A DNA stretch of 64,000 bases, taken from NCBI GenBank assembly GCA_026075535.2, contig AP026542.1:6510001-6574000 (forward strand), in the 5' to 3' direction. This document shows positions 1 to 10,600 of the stretch, one piece after another. This DNA is from Tricholoma matsutake. Taxonomy: Eukaryota; Basidiomycota; Agaricomycetes; Agaricales; Tricholomataceae. How positions within the stretch are numbered: the stretch's first letter is position 1; the number at the start of each line of letters is the position of its first letter. The notes below the pieces were generated by a model that was given only the letters and a program-made list of their open reading frames with translations, searched no databases and had not been told where the DNA came from. Both the position numbers and the translations under genes were made by a program.

Positions 1-324
1 TGACTCTAGGGGTAGGGGTTAAAACTTGAGTGAAGGATGGTAGAGGTGTCAAAGTTGTGGGAAGAATGAATGAAGAGGTAGATGATGAGGATGAAGAAGT
101 AGAGGATGATGTTGAAGGCGATGAGATAGGTGAAGGGAATAGTCGACGATGAGTAGATTCTTCTTTGGAAACAGGGATTAGTATATCTCCTGATTGTTCA
201 AGAGATTCGAAGGCATGGCGAGTGTCAATTTGAAGGTTTCTAGCTTGTGTTGGCCTAAGCTGGGAGATTCAAGATGGATTAGGCGATGAAATGGTTTAGA
301 AACCCCTCGTGGTGGGCTCCAAAA
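1..324 (-). other. unassigned, coding-like low-complexity stretch
   Basis: The minus strand can be read as a protein-like stretch with a long Ser/Thr/Pro-rich run, which resembles the linker of a retroelement gag, but no motif is recognisable and the window edge cuts it. It lies beside the 1-kb repeat and is probably mobile-element sequence. I see nothing that supports a host gene. Confidence 0.2.
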
Positions 325-1703
325 TGATGATGCTTGACCAGGAAACCCAAACAAAACCCACAAAAAGGCTTCGGATGGTATAACACAGGTTAGAGGAAGG
401 TTGCAAGGTGGTACTAAATATCACTGCTGTTACCCGAGGTTAGGGAAACAACTTTAGAGAGGGTCCAATGATGTTCAATGAGGTTAGACTCGTAGTGTTG
501 CCTTGACCGACTTGGGGCATTTTTGTATTCTTAAAATAACTTGACACAATGCACTTGGCCTGCTTAGTGTTGAGAGAGCACCCATCAACTTTTGGGGCTC
601 CCCATGTATGTAAATATTTTCAGAATTCTATATAATTTATTGGAATTGATATTGCCTTTGACTCATTTTTTGCAAGTCAACCAGCAAAAATGAGTCAAAG
701 GCAATATCAATTCCAATATATTGTGTAAAAATTTGAAAATCTTTACATAGGTAGGGAGCCCCAGAAGTCGACTGGTCCTCTCTCAACACTAAGCAGGCTG
801 AGTGCATTGTGTCAAGTTATTTTAAAAATACAAAAATGCCCCAAGTTGGTCAAGGCAACACTAGGTTAGAGAGTGTACAAAGTGCTGCGATAATGTTTGA
901 GGAGAGTTCAAAGAAGTTCAATAATGTTTGAATCAGTTTGAAGAAGTTTGAAGGGCTTATAGAGGACAAGGACAACTTTGATAAAGGCTGAGGATAGACT
1001 ATAACAATGTAGAAAGGCCTTGAGAGGGGATAGATGATAGACGATTGTTTCAAGAAGCTAGTATGAAGAGTTCGAAGAAGTTCAGCATAAAATACTGAAC
1101 TTCGAGACTAAGTCGAGAGGCTTGGACTCAAGAGAATTGCTCTTAAATCAGACGATTGATGTGAGAGGACACTCTATTCTGTCCTTCTAAGTATCTAGTA
1201 CAAGGCTATATATGTTTGGAAGAGATGGTATTTAAAAGGAAATAAAACATGAGGAATACATGAGGCAAGATAAAAACAATAAAAAACTTTGCAAATCATA
1301 AAATAAATGAAAGATGATGAGGAGGGAAATGTATAGAGTCACAATTTATCATGGGTACCTGTCCTATTGATCCAATATATCATCAAGACATCAAAGCACC
1401 ACAATCGCATCCTAAAATCCCATCGTTGTGTCTCCTTGTGTCCGGTGGTGCTCGATATGCGATGCACTAACTCATACAAGGTGTGCTGCATGTGTCTGAA
1501 GGGCAGTGCAATAAGCATACGGTGGCCAACAGCATTTGAGGTGCTGCAAAGTCATTCAAACTTGCTCAAAGTGTTGCAAAATCATTCGAAATAGTCTCAG
1601 AGCGGTTTCATGGGGTTCATAGGGGTTGGGAGCATGTGTGGTGATGTGTCAATGCATTTGGAGATGTTCCCAGAGCTTAAAGCACAAGGTGTACCTATCA
1701 GGA
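325..1703. repeat. dispersed 1-kb repeat, copy A (inverted relative to copy B)
   Basis: Apart from a 367-bp insertion at 495-861, this stretch matches the reverse complement of about 42312-43300 along its whole length, roughly 1,000 bp. The shared end nearest 1703 carries the sequence TGATAGGT followed by CACCTTGTG in both copies. In copy B the same unit lies inside gypsy-type LTR sequence, so the repeat is probably part of a long LTR. The short frames seen in both copies (for example around 1367-1594) are diverged alike and show no protein motif, so I do not call them genes. Confidence 0.7.
495..861. mobile_element. 367-bp foldback MITE with TA target duplication
   Basis: The element is a near-perfect hairpin. 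It starts GTGTTGCCTTGACC and ends with the reverse complement, has arms of about 178 bp and a loop of only about a dozen bases near 672-684. TA flanks it on both sides (493-494 and 862-863). The homologous repeat copy at 42312-43300 has no such insertion at the matching place, which provides an empty site. It has no coding capacity and would need a transposase in trans; the TA target suggests the Tc1/mariner group, but this is inferred. Confidence 0.85.
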
Positions 1704-1706
1704 CAA

Positions 1707-2345
1707 TCTCCCTTCACAAATCCTGATCCTTCGGTACATACACCTTTCCTCAGAATAACACCAACCCTTGTTCTTCAGCCCATTCATCTCCTTTTATATT
1801 ACCTTTCTTCTCTCCCTTCAGAGCTTTCATGGCTTCCACTACTTCATTGTCCATTTCTGAACATTGTCTAATTTTAGACAACATTTCCATTTCTGAGCTA
1901 TCTATTAATAGATGCCCTTGACACATAGTGCAAATGTGAAAGTATTCGGGTTTGAGTAAGGTAACATTCTTATTGTCCTCCTCCACCCCCCTTTTGTGAT
2001 CAATATGTCTGGATAATGCATCTGCTTTCCTCATTAAACTTCCTGCTTTGTGGACCAAGTGAAAATTGAAACACAATAGGAATAACACTCAATGTGCTTG
2101 CTGGTGGTTAAGCTTTTTAGGGCACATGAAGTATTGCAGATTTTGATGATCCGTCCAGATCTCAATCTGATGCATACATCCCTCCAAATAATGTCTCCAC
2201 GCCTCCAATGCTCATATTATTCCCAACATCTCTTTGTCATGCACATAATAATTCCTTTCCACATCATTCAACCCTCGGGACAAATATGCACAAGGATGCC
2301 ATTTGTCATCTTTGCACAGCATTGATAATACTGGAACAAAAGTTC
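1707..2345 (-). pseudogene. Ty3/gypsy pol fragment (RNase H region)
   Basis: The minus strand is closely similar to 39625-40240 of Gypsy-2 over the end of reverse transcriptase/RNase H and the following linker (shared words include FNFHLVHKAGSLMRK and DALSR). The piece is truncated on both sides, and its left end abuts the 1-kb repeat within a few bases. The longest open stretch is 1750-2088. It is a dead fragment of the Gypsy-2 family. Confidence 0.85.
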
Positions 2346-2926
2346 GAAATGTTTAATTTAAACCATTTAAATCAGCAGATTCTACCCCAAAATGGGGTGT
2401 TTCATGATGAAGAAGCACTATTTTACAAAAATGGCTTCCAGAGACGTGAAGAGCACAAAAAATCAGTAAGGGTTGCCTCAAGGACCTTGGCTGTATGATC
2501 AGTATACAATGAGTTGTATAGGTTTGAGTTTTCAGCCTATTTGAAGGGGGGTTTTGGCTGGTGTTTGTTGAGATATGTATATTCAAGAGCTTTTATTGAA
2601 CATCTAGCATGATAGAACTATTGTACATGTATACTAAATGCTCTTGAAAGTGGCTCCAAGCCAATGGTGCTTTTGTGCTCACTTGAAATTGCTTGAGTCA
2701 CTCATTGGAGCATTGAATGATGTGTGCGCATCATGTGGCATCACTGAGTGCTTTTGGCGATATGTGGGGATTGCCCACTCCCAGTTATAGTTACCTCATA
2801 GGACTGCTGTGGTTCAGTTCAGTCCAGTCCAGTTCTCCAAGGTTTTTTGGGAACCTAGAACCAAACTTTAGTTTCAGTTCAGTCATCTCACTGAACTTTG
2901 GACCAAACTGTAGATTCAGGTTCAAA
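2346..2926. other. intergenic, AT-rich, nothing recognised
   Basis: No convincing gene is visible. From about 2810 to 2926 the sequence repeats GTTCAGTCC-like words that also occur inside the neighbouring foldback element, so this may be a decayed relative of it. Confidence 0.4.
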
Positions 2927-4332
2927 TAGTGTTCTAAGGTTCAGTCCTATGGACCGAAAAAAAACTGGGAACTGAACCGAACTGAACCTCAGTCTGGTCC
3001 ATTTATCGGTTATGGTTAAATACATTTGAGACCAGTCCATTCACAGTTACCTTGTTTTTGGAATTATTCAAAACTGATCGAAAACTGGTTTAAACTGGTC
3101 TTTTCACTGGAGTATATGTATCTACTTGATGCATACCATTCAGAGAGAGAAAAACTAATATAATTATTGTTATACTTCTCATTTTACTACAGTGGGACAT
3201 GCAGTCCTGATTTTGAGTGTGCTTATATACCTTTGTGGCTGCACACAGACCATGTGGTCATGTTTTTGCTCCCAAAAATAAAAGTTGTACCATTTGTGAG
3301 AATTTGTGCATGTCCATCAATGCATGATTATTCAGTCTGGCAGTTGCTGGACAATATGATGCTGGACGTGCAGATATCACTTTGCTGTGCATCAAGCAAC
3401 AGAAATTAATAGGGCCTTGTAAACATGTAGTAAATTATATTCATGCTTCAAACCTCACCTCCCAACAGTCAGAATCTTATTTGATAGGAAAGAAAGTGAG
3501 TAACAGGGCAAGTGACAATTTTGATAGTTTTACAGCTATAACCTATCTTCCAACAAGTCAAATTTAAAAAGCCATGCAGTTCTAGATTCCCCCCAGAATA
3601 TAGAATAGATTTAAGAGTGAAAATGGCAAGTTGTTATTTCTCACATCTTTGCCATTTGTGAGCTTAATACATGTCAGAAAATAGTTTGAAGGCTTGGAAA
3701 TGAATCATAGAGTGTATCAGTAGGGTTCAATGATGACAAACAGCAGGGATGACAAGTGGCGGTGATGACCAAAGGCTCACAAATGGCAAAGATGTGAGAA
3801 ATAACAACTTGCCATTTTCACTCTTAAATCTATTCTATATTCTGGGGGGGATCTAGAACTGCATGGCTTTTTAAATTTGACTTGTTGGAAGATAGGTTAT
3901 AGCTGTAAAACTATCAAAATTGTCACTTGCCCTGTTACTCACTTTCTTTCCTATCAAATAAGATTCTGACTGTTGGGAGGTGAGGTTTGAAGCATGAATA
4001 TAATTTACTACATGTTTACAAGGCCCTATTAATTTCTGTTGCTTGATGCACAGCAAAGTGATATCTGCACACCCAGCATCATATTGTCCAGCAACTGCCA
4101 GACTGAATGATCATGCATTGATGGACATGCACAAATTCTCACAAATGGTACAACTTTTATTTTTGGGAGCACAAACATGACCACATGGTCTGTGTGCAGC
4201 CACAAAGGTATATAAGCACACTTAAAAATAGGACTTTTCCCTGGGCATGTCCCACTGTAGTAAAATAAGAAGTATAATAATAATTATATTAGTTTTTTTC
4301 TCTCTGAATGGTATGCATCAAGTGGATACATA

Positions 4333-5263
4333 AGGTAGACGACTTTCATGATCGACTAACATCACGTGCTTAGTGTGACAGATTCTAAAAGAGGCAAATG
4401 TTTGAGAATTTAGAGGAAAAGGCTCATTTTGCACATAATGAGCTTTTTACAGGCAAATTGACATCCAACATTTTATTGTAAATACTGTAGACATGTGAAT
4501 CTGTACTTACTTTGAGAAAATGTAATGATTTCATGCTGAAATAGGAAAAACATGAGAAACCAATTATGCAAGTTGCATCAAGCACATCGTGCCTCAAAAA
4601 GCATTGCTGCTACCCATTTGCAATGCACCAATGACATGATAAAAATACCTACAATTAATATACTAGAAAACTTGAGCAGAAATGGTGGTGATCACCCCAA
4701 CAAGAGGCAGAAACTTGACAGTGACAGCACCAAAAAAGCTCTGCTGCAGCCAAAAAAAACATTAATTTATCCCTACTGTAGGTCTGTTAGAATATTCCAT
4801 TGTGCAAAAACTCAAAATAAAGGATGGGCAAATCACCTTAAGCTTTTGATGACATGCAAAGCAAATCCCTCATTTACATGTTGCACTGAACCCATTTCAC
4901 ATGGCAGTTTTGTTTCTTGGACAACTGGAAATGACAGGTGACAACCCAAAATGACATGGGATGGCCAAATATAAGTTCATCGCATTTTTTATCTGATCAG
5001 ATGGCAGTTAGTGGTCAGATATAGCTGCGAGTGTTTGCAAGTCTTATTTCTCAGTCAGCTTTTACTCAATCTTCATAAAAATTGAAACACATATATTACA
5101 CAACTATAACAACAATATGTTGGTTGTACATTTTGCATTTTCCTCTTTACTGTCTCAAGGGGGTGTTCCATGGTTTCTCTGCCAAAAAACTTCCTAATTT
5201 GACCAGGTTGTCACATTGAAGTAACTCCACCTGATGTTAGTCAATTATGAAAGTTGTCTACCT
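4333..5263. mobile_element. 931-bp TIR element nested in the foldback arm
   Basis: The two ends are inverted repeats of about 33 bp: the left begins AGGTAGACGACTTTCAT and the right ends ATGAAAGTTGTCTACCT, with four or fewer differences. TA flanks both sides (4331-4332, 5264-5265). It interrupts the right arm of the foldback at a point where the left arm is continuous, so it inserted later. It contains one 129-codon frame (4552-4941) of unknown meaning. Confidence 0.75.
4552..4941 (+). CDS. orphan reading frame inside the nested TIR element
   Basis: The frame runs 129 codons from an ATG within the 931-bp TIR element. It is rich in Lys, Asn, Thr and Cys and includes a short basic stretch (NKRQKLD). 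I recognise no transposase motif, no DDE triad and no zinc finger. It could be the remains of an element-encoded DNA-binding protein or a chance frame in AT-rich DNA. It has no similarity that I can see elsewhere in the window. Confidence 0.2.
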   Translation: MRNQLCKLHQAHRASKSIAATHLQCTNDMIKIPTINILENLSRNGGDHPNKRQKLDSDSTKKALLQPKKTLIYPYCRSVRIFHCAKTQNKGWANHLKLLMTCKANPSFTCCTEPISHGSFVSWTTGNDR

Positions 5264-5265
5264 TA

Positions 5266-5505
5266 TAGGGATCTGCACGGGTAACCCCCGGGTATTTCAT
5301 GCTGTACCCATACCCATACCCATGACAGGTTTTACCCATAAACCCACAGGTCTTAGCTACAAAACTCACTCAATTCTTGACAATTTTACTTGATTTTTGG
5401 TGCGTTTTGTAGCTCACGGGTAGGAGTATTGCAACCCATACCCATACCCACATGTACCCATACCTGTAACCCGTATGGGTACACAAAACCCATGCAGATC
5501 TCGAG
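5266..5505. repeat. short foldback repeat with GGGTA/TACCC core
   Basis: This 240-bp segment follows the TIR element directly and completes the interruption of the foldback arm. Its ends are GATCTGCACGGGT and ACCCATGCAGATC, and the interior alternates CCCATACCC and GGGTATGGGT words, so it folds back on itself. The word ATACATA stands on both sides of the composite insert (4326-4332 and 5506-5512). A related piece occurs at about 31440-31530. Confidence 0.6.
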
Positions 5506-5702
5506 ATACATATACTAGGGTGAAAAGACCAGTTTAAACCAGTTTTTGATCAGTTTTGAATAATTTCGAAAACAAGGTAACTGTGAACTGGACTGGTCTC
5601 AAATGTATTTAACGATAACCAATAAATGGACCAGACTGAGGTTTGGTTCAGTTCTGTTCCCAGTTTTTTTTTCAGTCCATAGGACCGAACCTTAGAACAC
5701 TA

Positions 5703-6750
5703 AGCTCAGTAATGATCTCGCATGTTTTCCTTTGTTGATAATGCATCCTTTTTGCACTCTCACTGTGGGCCCATTGTGCTTGCAATTGAGGTCCAGGTGG
5801 GATCATATAAAGATGGATATCAGCTTGTTTTGTAAGTGGATTGAGGTGAGGTGCACTGCATTCAGGAGCTCAGATAATGGCCCTGTAAAAGCTATCCAAC
5901 TATTTTTGCACATATCATTCACAATAGGCACAACACCAGTTATTTTTGCAATGTGTTGTTTCATCTGATCGTAAGAGGGCACATCATCCTCTGGGTGGCA
6001 GCATAGAACAGCATCTTGAGACATATTGTAGGTGTCCTGGGAAGATTTGATACTGGCAAGGAATAGGTCCAATCCCAGGCAGACATCAGGATCACCAATG
6101 TTAGGCTGTGAGGTTGGGGGGTTCTGCAAATGTTCAATCATAGCCAAGTCTAACAGCTGGCCATACTCATCATCCATGGATGCAGAGTGTAGAGCTTGGA
6201 TGAATTCCATACTCAATTTGAGATCCTTCAAACAAGCAAGATTGGAGAGTGTCTCAAGCTGTAGAGATGACAAATCCAAGTCTCACTGGTCTGATGTTTT
6301 CTGCAAGAGATCCAGGATCTGGTGTGATTGGTGCATCCAATGTATCATTGTCACAATCATCTGTACACACTAGTCCTTCTCCACTTCTACTGCAATTTAC
6401 ATCAGTAAACTGGTCTATATCTGGCTCTTGCAGTGCCTGGTTGTCAATACTACAGTGGTTCACAGTGTTTGCATTTGGGTTGTTGGCATAGTGATCAATT
6501 GGCCAGTCATCTGTAGTAATTAAAATTCCCTGTGTGCACAAAAGTCATTAATGAGTTATGGAAGACCACATTACAACATACATCAGTATTAGTCTGGTCT
6601 GAACCAAATCCCATTTCATTCTGCACCATGGTTGGGTCCACACTGGTGGGAATGATTGGTAGTTGGTGTCTGCGGTGCCTGAGCATAAGCTCCATTGGAT
6701 TGGCCAGCCCCACAAGAAGCTCATGTTGAAGATGAAGGGCCACCAGGTCT
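5703..6750 (-). pseudogene. Plavaka-like (CACTA group) transposase remnant
   Basis: The minus strand carries, over several frames, blocks typical of basidiomycete Plavaka/KDZ-like transposases upstream of the catalytic domain. One reads LTGV/ITGVVPIVNDMCKNS followed by FTGPLSEL (about 5870-5960). Another, in a shifted frame at about 5710-5800, reads IPPGPQLQAQWAHSESAKRM. An Asp-rich region containing FLASIKSSQDTY precedes these. Frameshifts and stops break the gene, and the giant foldback element ends within it at 5701. The catalytic DDE part is not present on the near side. The assignment rests on remembered family motifs, not on an alignment. Confidence 0.5.
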
Positions 6751-7167
6751 ATAGCATGCTATTCTTCTGTCCATGTCAGCTTGGTGGAAAGATGCATGTC
6801 TTTGGTATGTTGAGTGACTCACTTCCACCTGATGGCCCTTGCAAAACCAAGAACAGTCACATAAATATAGTTTTCAAGGCCTGATGATAGCAGCAGTAGG
6901 TCTTGGAGAAACATTGGGCATGTTCAGAAGTATAGATTGGCCACCAAGTTCATCTGTTCATGGAATTTAGATCCTTATTCCTTTGATTACCATAGATTTC
7001 AGCTATATTTGGCTAGACATCATCATAATATTCATAAGTGGAAAATAACACATGTATGTAAATATGAATGCAGCAATCTAATAAAGAAGATCCACACATT
7101 ATGCCACTGCCTATTGCTACTACTCCAGGGGTTTCCACATCACCATCTACAAGACCCTGACTATCTT
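6751..7167. other. no gene recognised; left flank of Gypsy-1
   Basis: Short frames occur on both strands but none has a motif. On the minus strand the sequence may continue the frame that lies at 13220-13628, since Gypsy-1 was inserted between them at CCTTC. The last five bases of this flank (7168-7172) are the target duplication. Confidence 0.35.
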
Positions 7168-7172
7168 CCTTC

Positions 7173-7598
7173 TATAAGGGCAACCTAAGCCTCTAGCAAA
7201 GGGAAATCCGAAGTTAAAATTATACTACATAATACAGGAATTGGGGGCACACCTAGCAAAGGGAAATCCGAAGAGAAAACTCTAAGGATCCCCTTGCTGA
7301 TGCCCAGTATATGTGAAGACGACAAAAATCAAATATAACCTAAAAATAGAAAAAGGCGGAGATAGGCGGATCAAGGCCGCCGAATGACATCATACCAAGG
7401 GGTATGTGTCAGAAGGGGTACTCCGCCTCTAAATATAAAAGTGTCAACATATACAAACATGATAGCAAGGGAAAATTAGTAATAAAATCCGGAAAAATCA
7501 TAGAAAATGAAGAATAGAAGGAAATGAGGTGGGGAAAAATATGGGACGAACATAAAAAATAGGAAAAACACACAGGGCACCCCCTTAGTCCCCTTACA
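7173..7598 (-). repeat. Gypsy-1 3' LTR
   Basis: This 426-bp LTR is identical to 12794-13219 except for one base near 7231 (A here, C in the other copy). It contains an internal near-duplication of the words AGCAAAGGGAAATCCGAAG. Confidence 0.95.
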
Positions 7599-7609
7599 TC
7601 ACCCCCTCT
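7599..7609 (-). promoter_or_regulatory. Gypsy-1 polypurine tract
   Basis: Read on the minus strand, the bases just upstream of the 3' LTR are AGAGGGGGTGA, a purine-rich tract directly after the pol stop codon. This is the usual site for plus-strand priming in LTR elements. Confidence 0.75.
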
Positions 7610-10600
7610 CTAAGATGCATCGCCCCGATGCATTCGAAATTGTATACGACCAAAGTCTGTGACTTGAATGTGACGCGGTGCAGCAGTGTGCCGTCGGTGG
7701 AATTCCTTGATTAACCGAGGGGCATTTACGTCAGACTCTTCGACCCATGAGTTCTCCTCATACCCATAACCCTTCCAATGTACCAAATACTGGAGTTTTC
7801 CTCGACGCAAACAGCTGTCCAAGATTGACTCGACTTCATATTGGGGTTCTCCCTCGATCACTGTAGGTGGTGGTGGTGGGTGTGAATGGCGTCCCGGGAA
7901 TGGATCTGGGGGAGCTGGAAGCAATTTGACGACATGGAAGACGGGATGGAGTCTGGACATGGAGGCTGGGAGGCGTAGACGATAGGCATGTGTTCCAACG
8001 CACTTGACAATGGGGAAAGGTCCCAAGAAGCGATGAGCGAGTTTCTTGGATGGACGTGTAGTGGAGATGTCACTGGAGTCAAGATAAACTTGATCACCAA
8101 CCTTGTACTGAGGGGTTGGGGAGTGGCGCTGGTTGTAAAATCGCGCCATGTCGTCCTTCGCCTTAGCTAAGGCTGCCCTTGCCTCCTCCAAGCTATCCCT
8201 CATGCGTTCTGTGAACTCATTCACTGTCTCGATGTGTGAGGGAGTTTGGCGAGGTTCAAATCCCATGCGTGGATGTCGTCCAGTGTCTAAGAGGAAAGGG
8301 GTCTGTTGAGTGGAAGCATGGACATGGTTGTTGTACCCAAACTCGGCCAAAGGAAGGAGATCATCCCAATCGTCCTGGCGTTCATTGACAAAGAGGCGGA
8401 TGTACTGCTCCAGTTCCTGGTTGACTCGCTCTGTCTGGCCATCAGTTTGTGGGTGATAAGCAGTTGAAGCGAGGAGTTTGATCCCCAGGAGTCGGTACAG
8501 CTCACGAGTGAACTCTGCCATGAACTGAGGGCCACGATCCGAGAGGAAGGCACCAGGAAGTCCATGTAACTTCCACACGTGGTGGAGGTAGAGTCGAGCG
8601 GCACCTAGGGCACTGACAGTGGTGTGAGTGGGAATGAAGTGAGCACGTTTTCCCACTGAGTCAACTGTGCACATCACCGCATCAAACCCATTTGACTCTG
8701 GCAATTCCACCACAAAGTCGATGCTGACGACATCCCAACGACTCTCTGGAACAGGAAGAGGGTGTAGCTCACCAATAGGCTTGCGACGAGGGACCTTGGT
8801 GCGTAAGCAAAGGTCACAAGTGCGACAATACTGACCAATGAGCCGTGACATTTGTGGCCACCAATAGTTCCGTGAGGTGAGCTCCAAGGTCTTCCAGCGT
8901 CCGGGGTGGCCAGCAATCTGTGAGTCATGGTGTTGGGATATGATGCGCCGGCGAAGGTCTGGGTCATTGGGAACATAGATGCGATCCCTGAAATACAACA
9001 AGTCCTCCTTTTCAGCCCACTCTGCCGCACGTAAGGAAAGGGTCAATCCCTTCCTCAGTTCTTTAACAGCTCGGGCGACAACATCCTCATGTAAACCGCT
9101 ACGGTTTGCGCGACGAATGTCACGTAGAATGTCCCGCTCCTCACCCTGGGGTACGATGCCTTCCAGTGCCCGAATGGTGAACAGGTCTGGCTGCAACAGC
9201 ACAATGTTTTGGTTGTCACCGCTGCCATCCCCATGGTCTGCACGTTGGGATAGGGCATCGGTCTTCCCCATGCTGCGACCCGGACGGTGGTGCAAGGAGA
9301 AGTCGAATCTAGATAGATACAGGGACCAACGAGCTTGATGACGGTTCAATTTCTTGGCCGTCATGAAGTACTCGAGGTTCTTGTGATCCGTCCAAATTTC
9401 CACCTTGTGTTGGGCACCCTCGAGGAAGTGTCGCCACTCCTCAAGCGCACGCATTATCGCCAACATCTCCTTGTCATGGATCTCGTAGTTTCTCTCTACA
9501 GCACTAAGGCTTTTGGAGTAGAATGCAACAGGATGCCACTTCTGGTCCTCCGGAGACTGCTGAGACAACACAGCGCCCGTCGCAAAGTCAGAACTGTCGG
9601 CTTCTACACGAAAAGGACGTGAATCGTCAGCAAAGGTAAGGATCGGAGCGGAAGTGACCATCTCCTTAAGCTTTTCGAACGCCTCCTGTTGTGCATTATC
9701 CCACCTCCATGCCTCCTTTCCTGTCAAGTCGAACAGCAGTCGTGCATGATGTGAGAAATCCTTGATAAAACACCGATAAAAATTGATGAAGCCCAGGAAA
9801 GACTGCACCTCCTTCTTGTTCGTGGGCGTAGGCCAAGCTGTGACCCCATTTACCTTGATAGGATCCATCTCCACTTGACCCTCCAAGATAATCAGGCCGA
9901 GGTACTTGATCTTGGTCCTTTCGAACTCGCATTTGTCCTGACGAAGGTAGAGTTTGTACCGTCGAAGTCGCTCTAGGACGAGGCGCGTGATGCAACGGTG
10001 CTCTTCAACCGTGCGAGTGAAGATGAGGATGTCGTCGAGATAGATGCAGACAACGCCTTCAAGGATGAGGTCATGGAAGATGTCGTTCATCATGGTCTGA
10101 AAGGTGGCAGGGCTATTAGTAAGGCCAAAGAACATGACAAGCGGTTCAAAAAGACCACGGTTGGTATGAAAGGCTGCCTTCCACTCATCTCCCTCCTTTA
10201 TCCTCACATTATTATAGCCCCAACGGACATCGAGCTTGGTGAAGTATCGGGCTCCACGGAGCTGGTTTACGAGTTCGGAGATGAGGGGTAGTGGGTAGCG
10301 ATTTTTGACCGTGATGTTGTTGAGTCTTCTGTAGTCTTGAACCGGTCGAAGTGAGCCATCCTTCTTCTTGACAAAGAAAAAGGGAGAGGCCATGGGTGAC
10401 TTCGATGGTCGAATACGTCCAGAGGCCAGGTGCTCGTCGATGAACTGGTCAAGCTGCCGTTGTTCCTCCGGAGAGAGAGGATAGACCTTGCAGGATGAAG
10501 GGGTTGCGCCGGGGGTGAGTTCGATCGCGTGATCCCATGGCTTACGCGCAGGAAGAGAGTCGAATGACTCCTTGGAGAACACGTCTTCAAACTCATGGAG

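Larger units (their letters stand above)
2929..5700. mobile_element. giant foldback element with 735-bp arms, TA target duplication
   Basis: The left arm (2929-3663) is repeated as its reverse complement in the right arm, which begins at about 3775 and ends at 5700; the loop is about 111 bp (3664-3774). The right arm is interrupted between 4333 and 5505 by two later insertions. The ends read GTGTTCTAAGG and CCTTAGAACAC with TA on both sides (2927-2928, 5701-5702). The frames 3382-3567 (+) and 3871-4056 (-) encode the same peptide only because the arms mirror each other. Its right end lies inside the Plavaka-like transposase frame. Confidence 0.8.

Noticed and set aside
1367..1594. 75-codon frame with a similar frame at 42391-42666
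   Set aside because: It lies in the dispersed LTR-like repeat in both places; the similarity follows from the DNA repeat and no domain is visible.
3382..3567. 61-codon frame identical to the one at 3871-4056 on the other strand
   Set aside because: The identity is caused by the mirrored arms of the foldback element; there is no protein motif.
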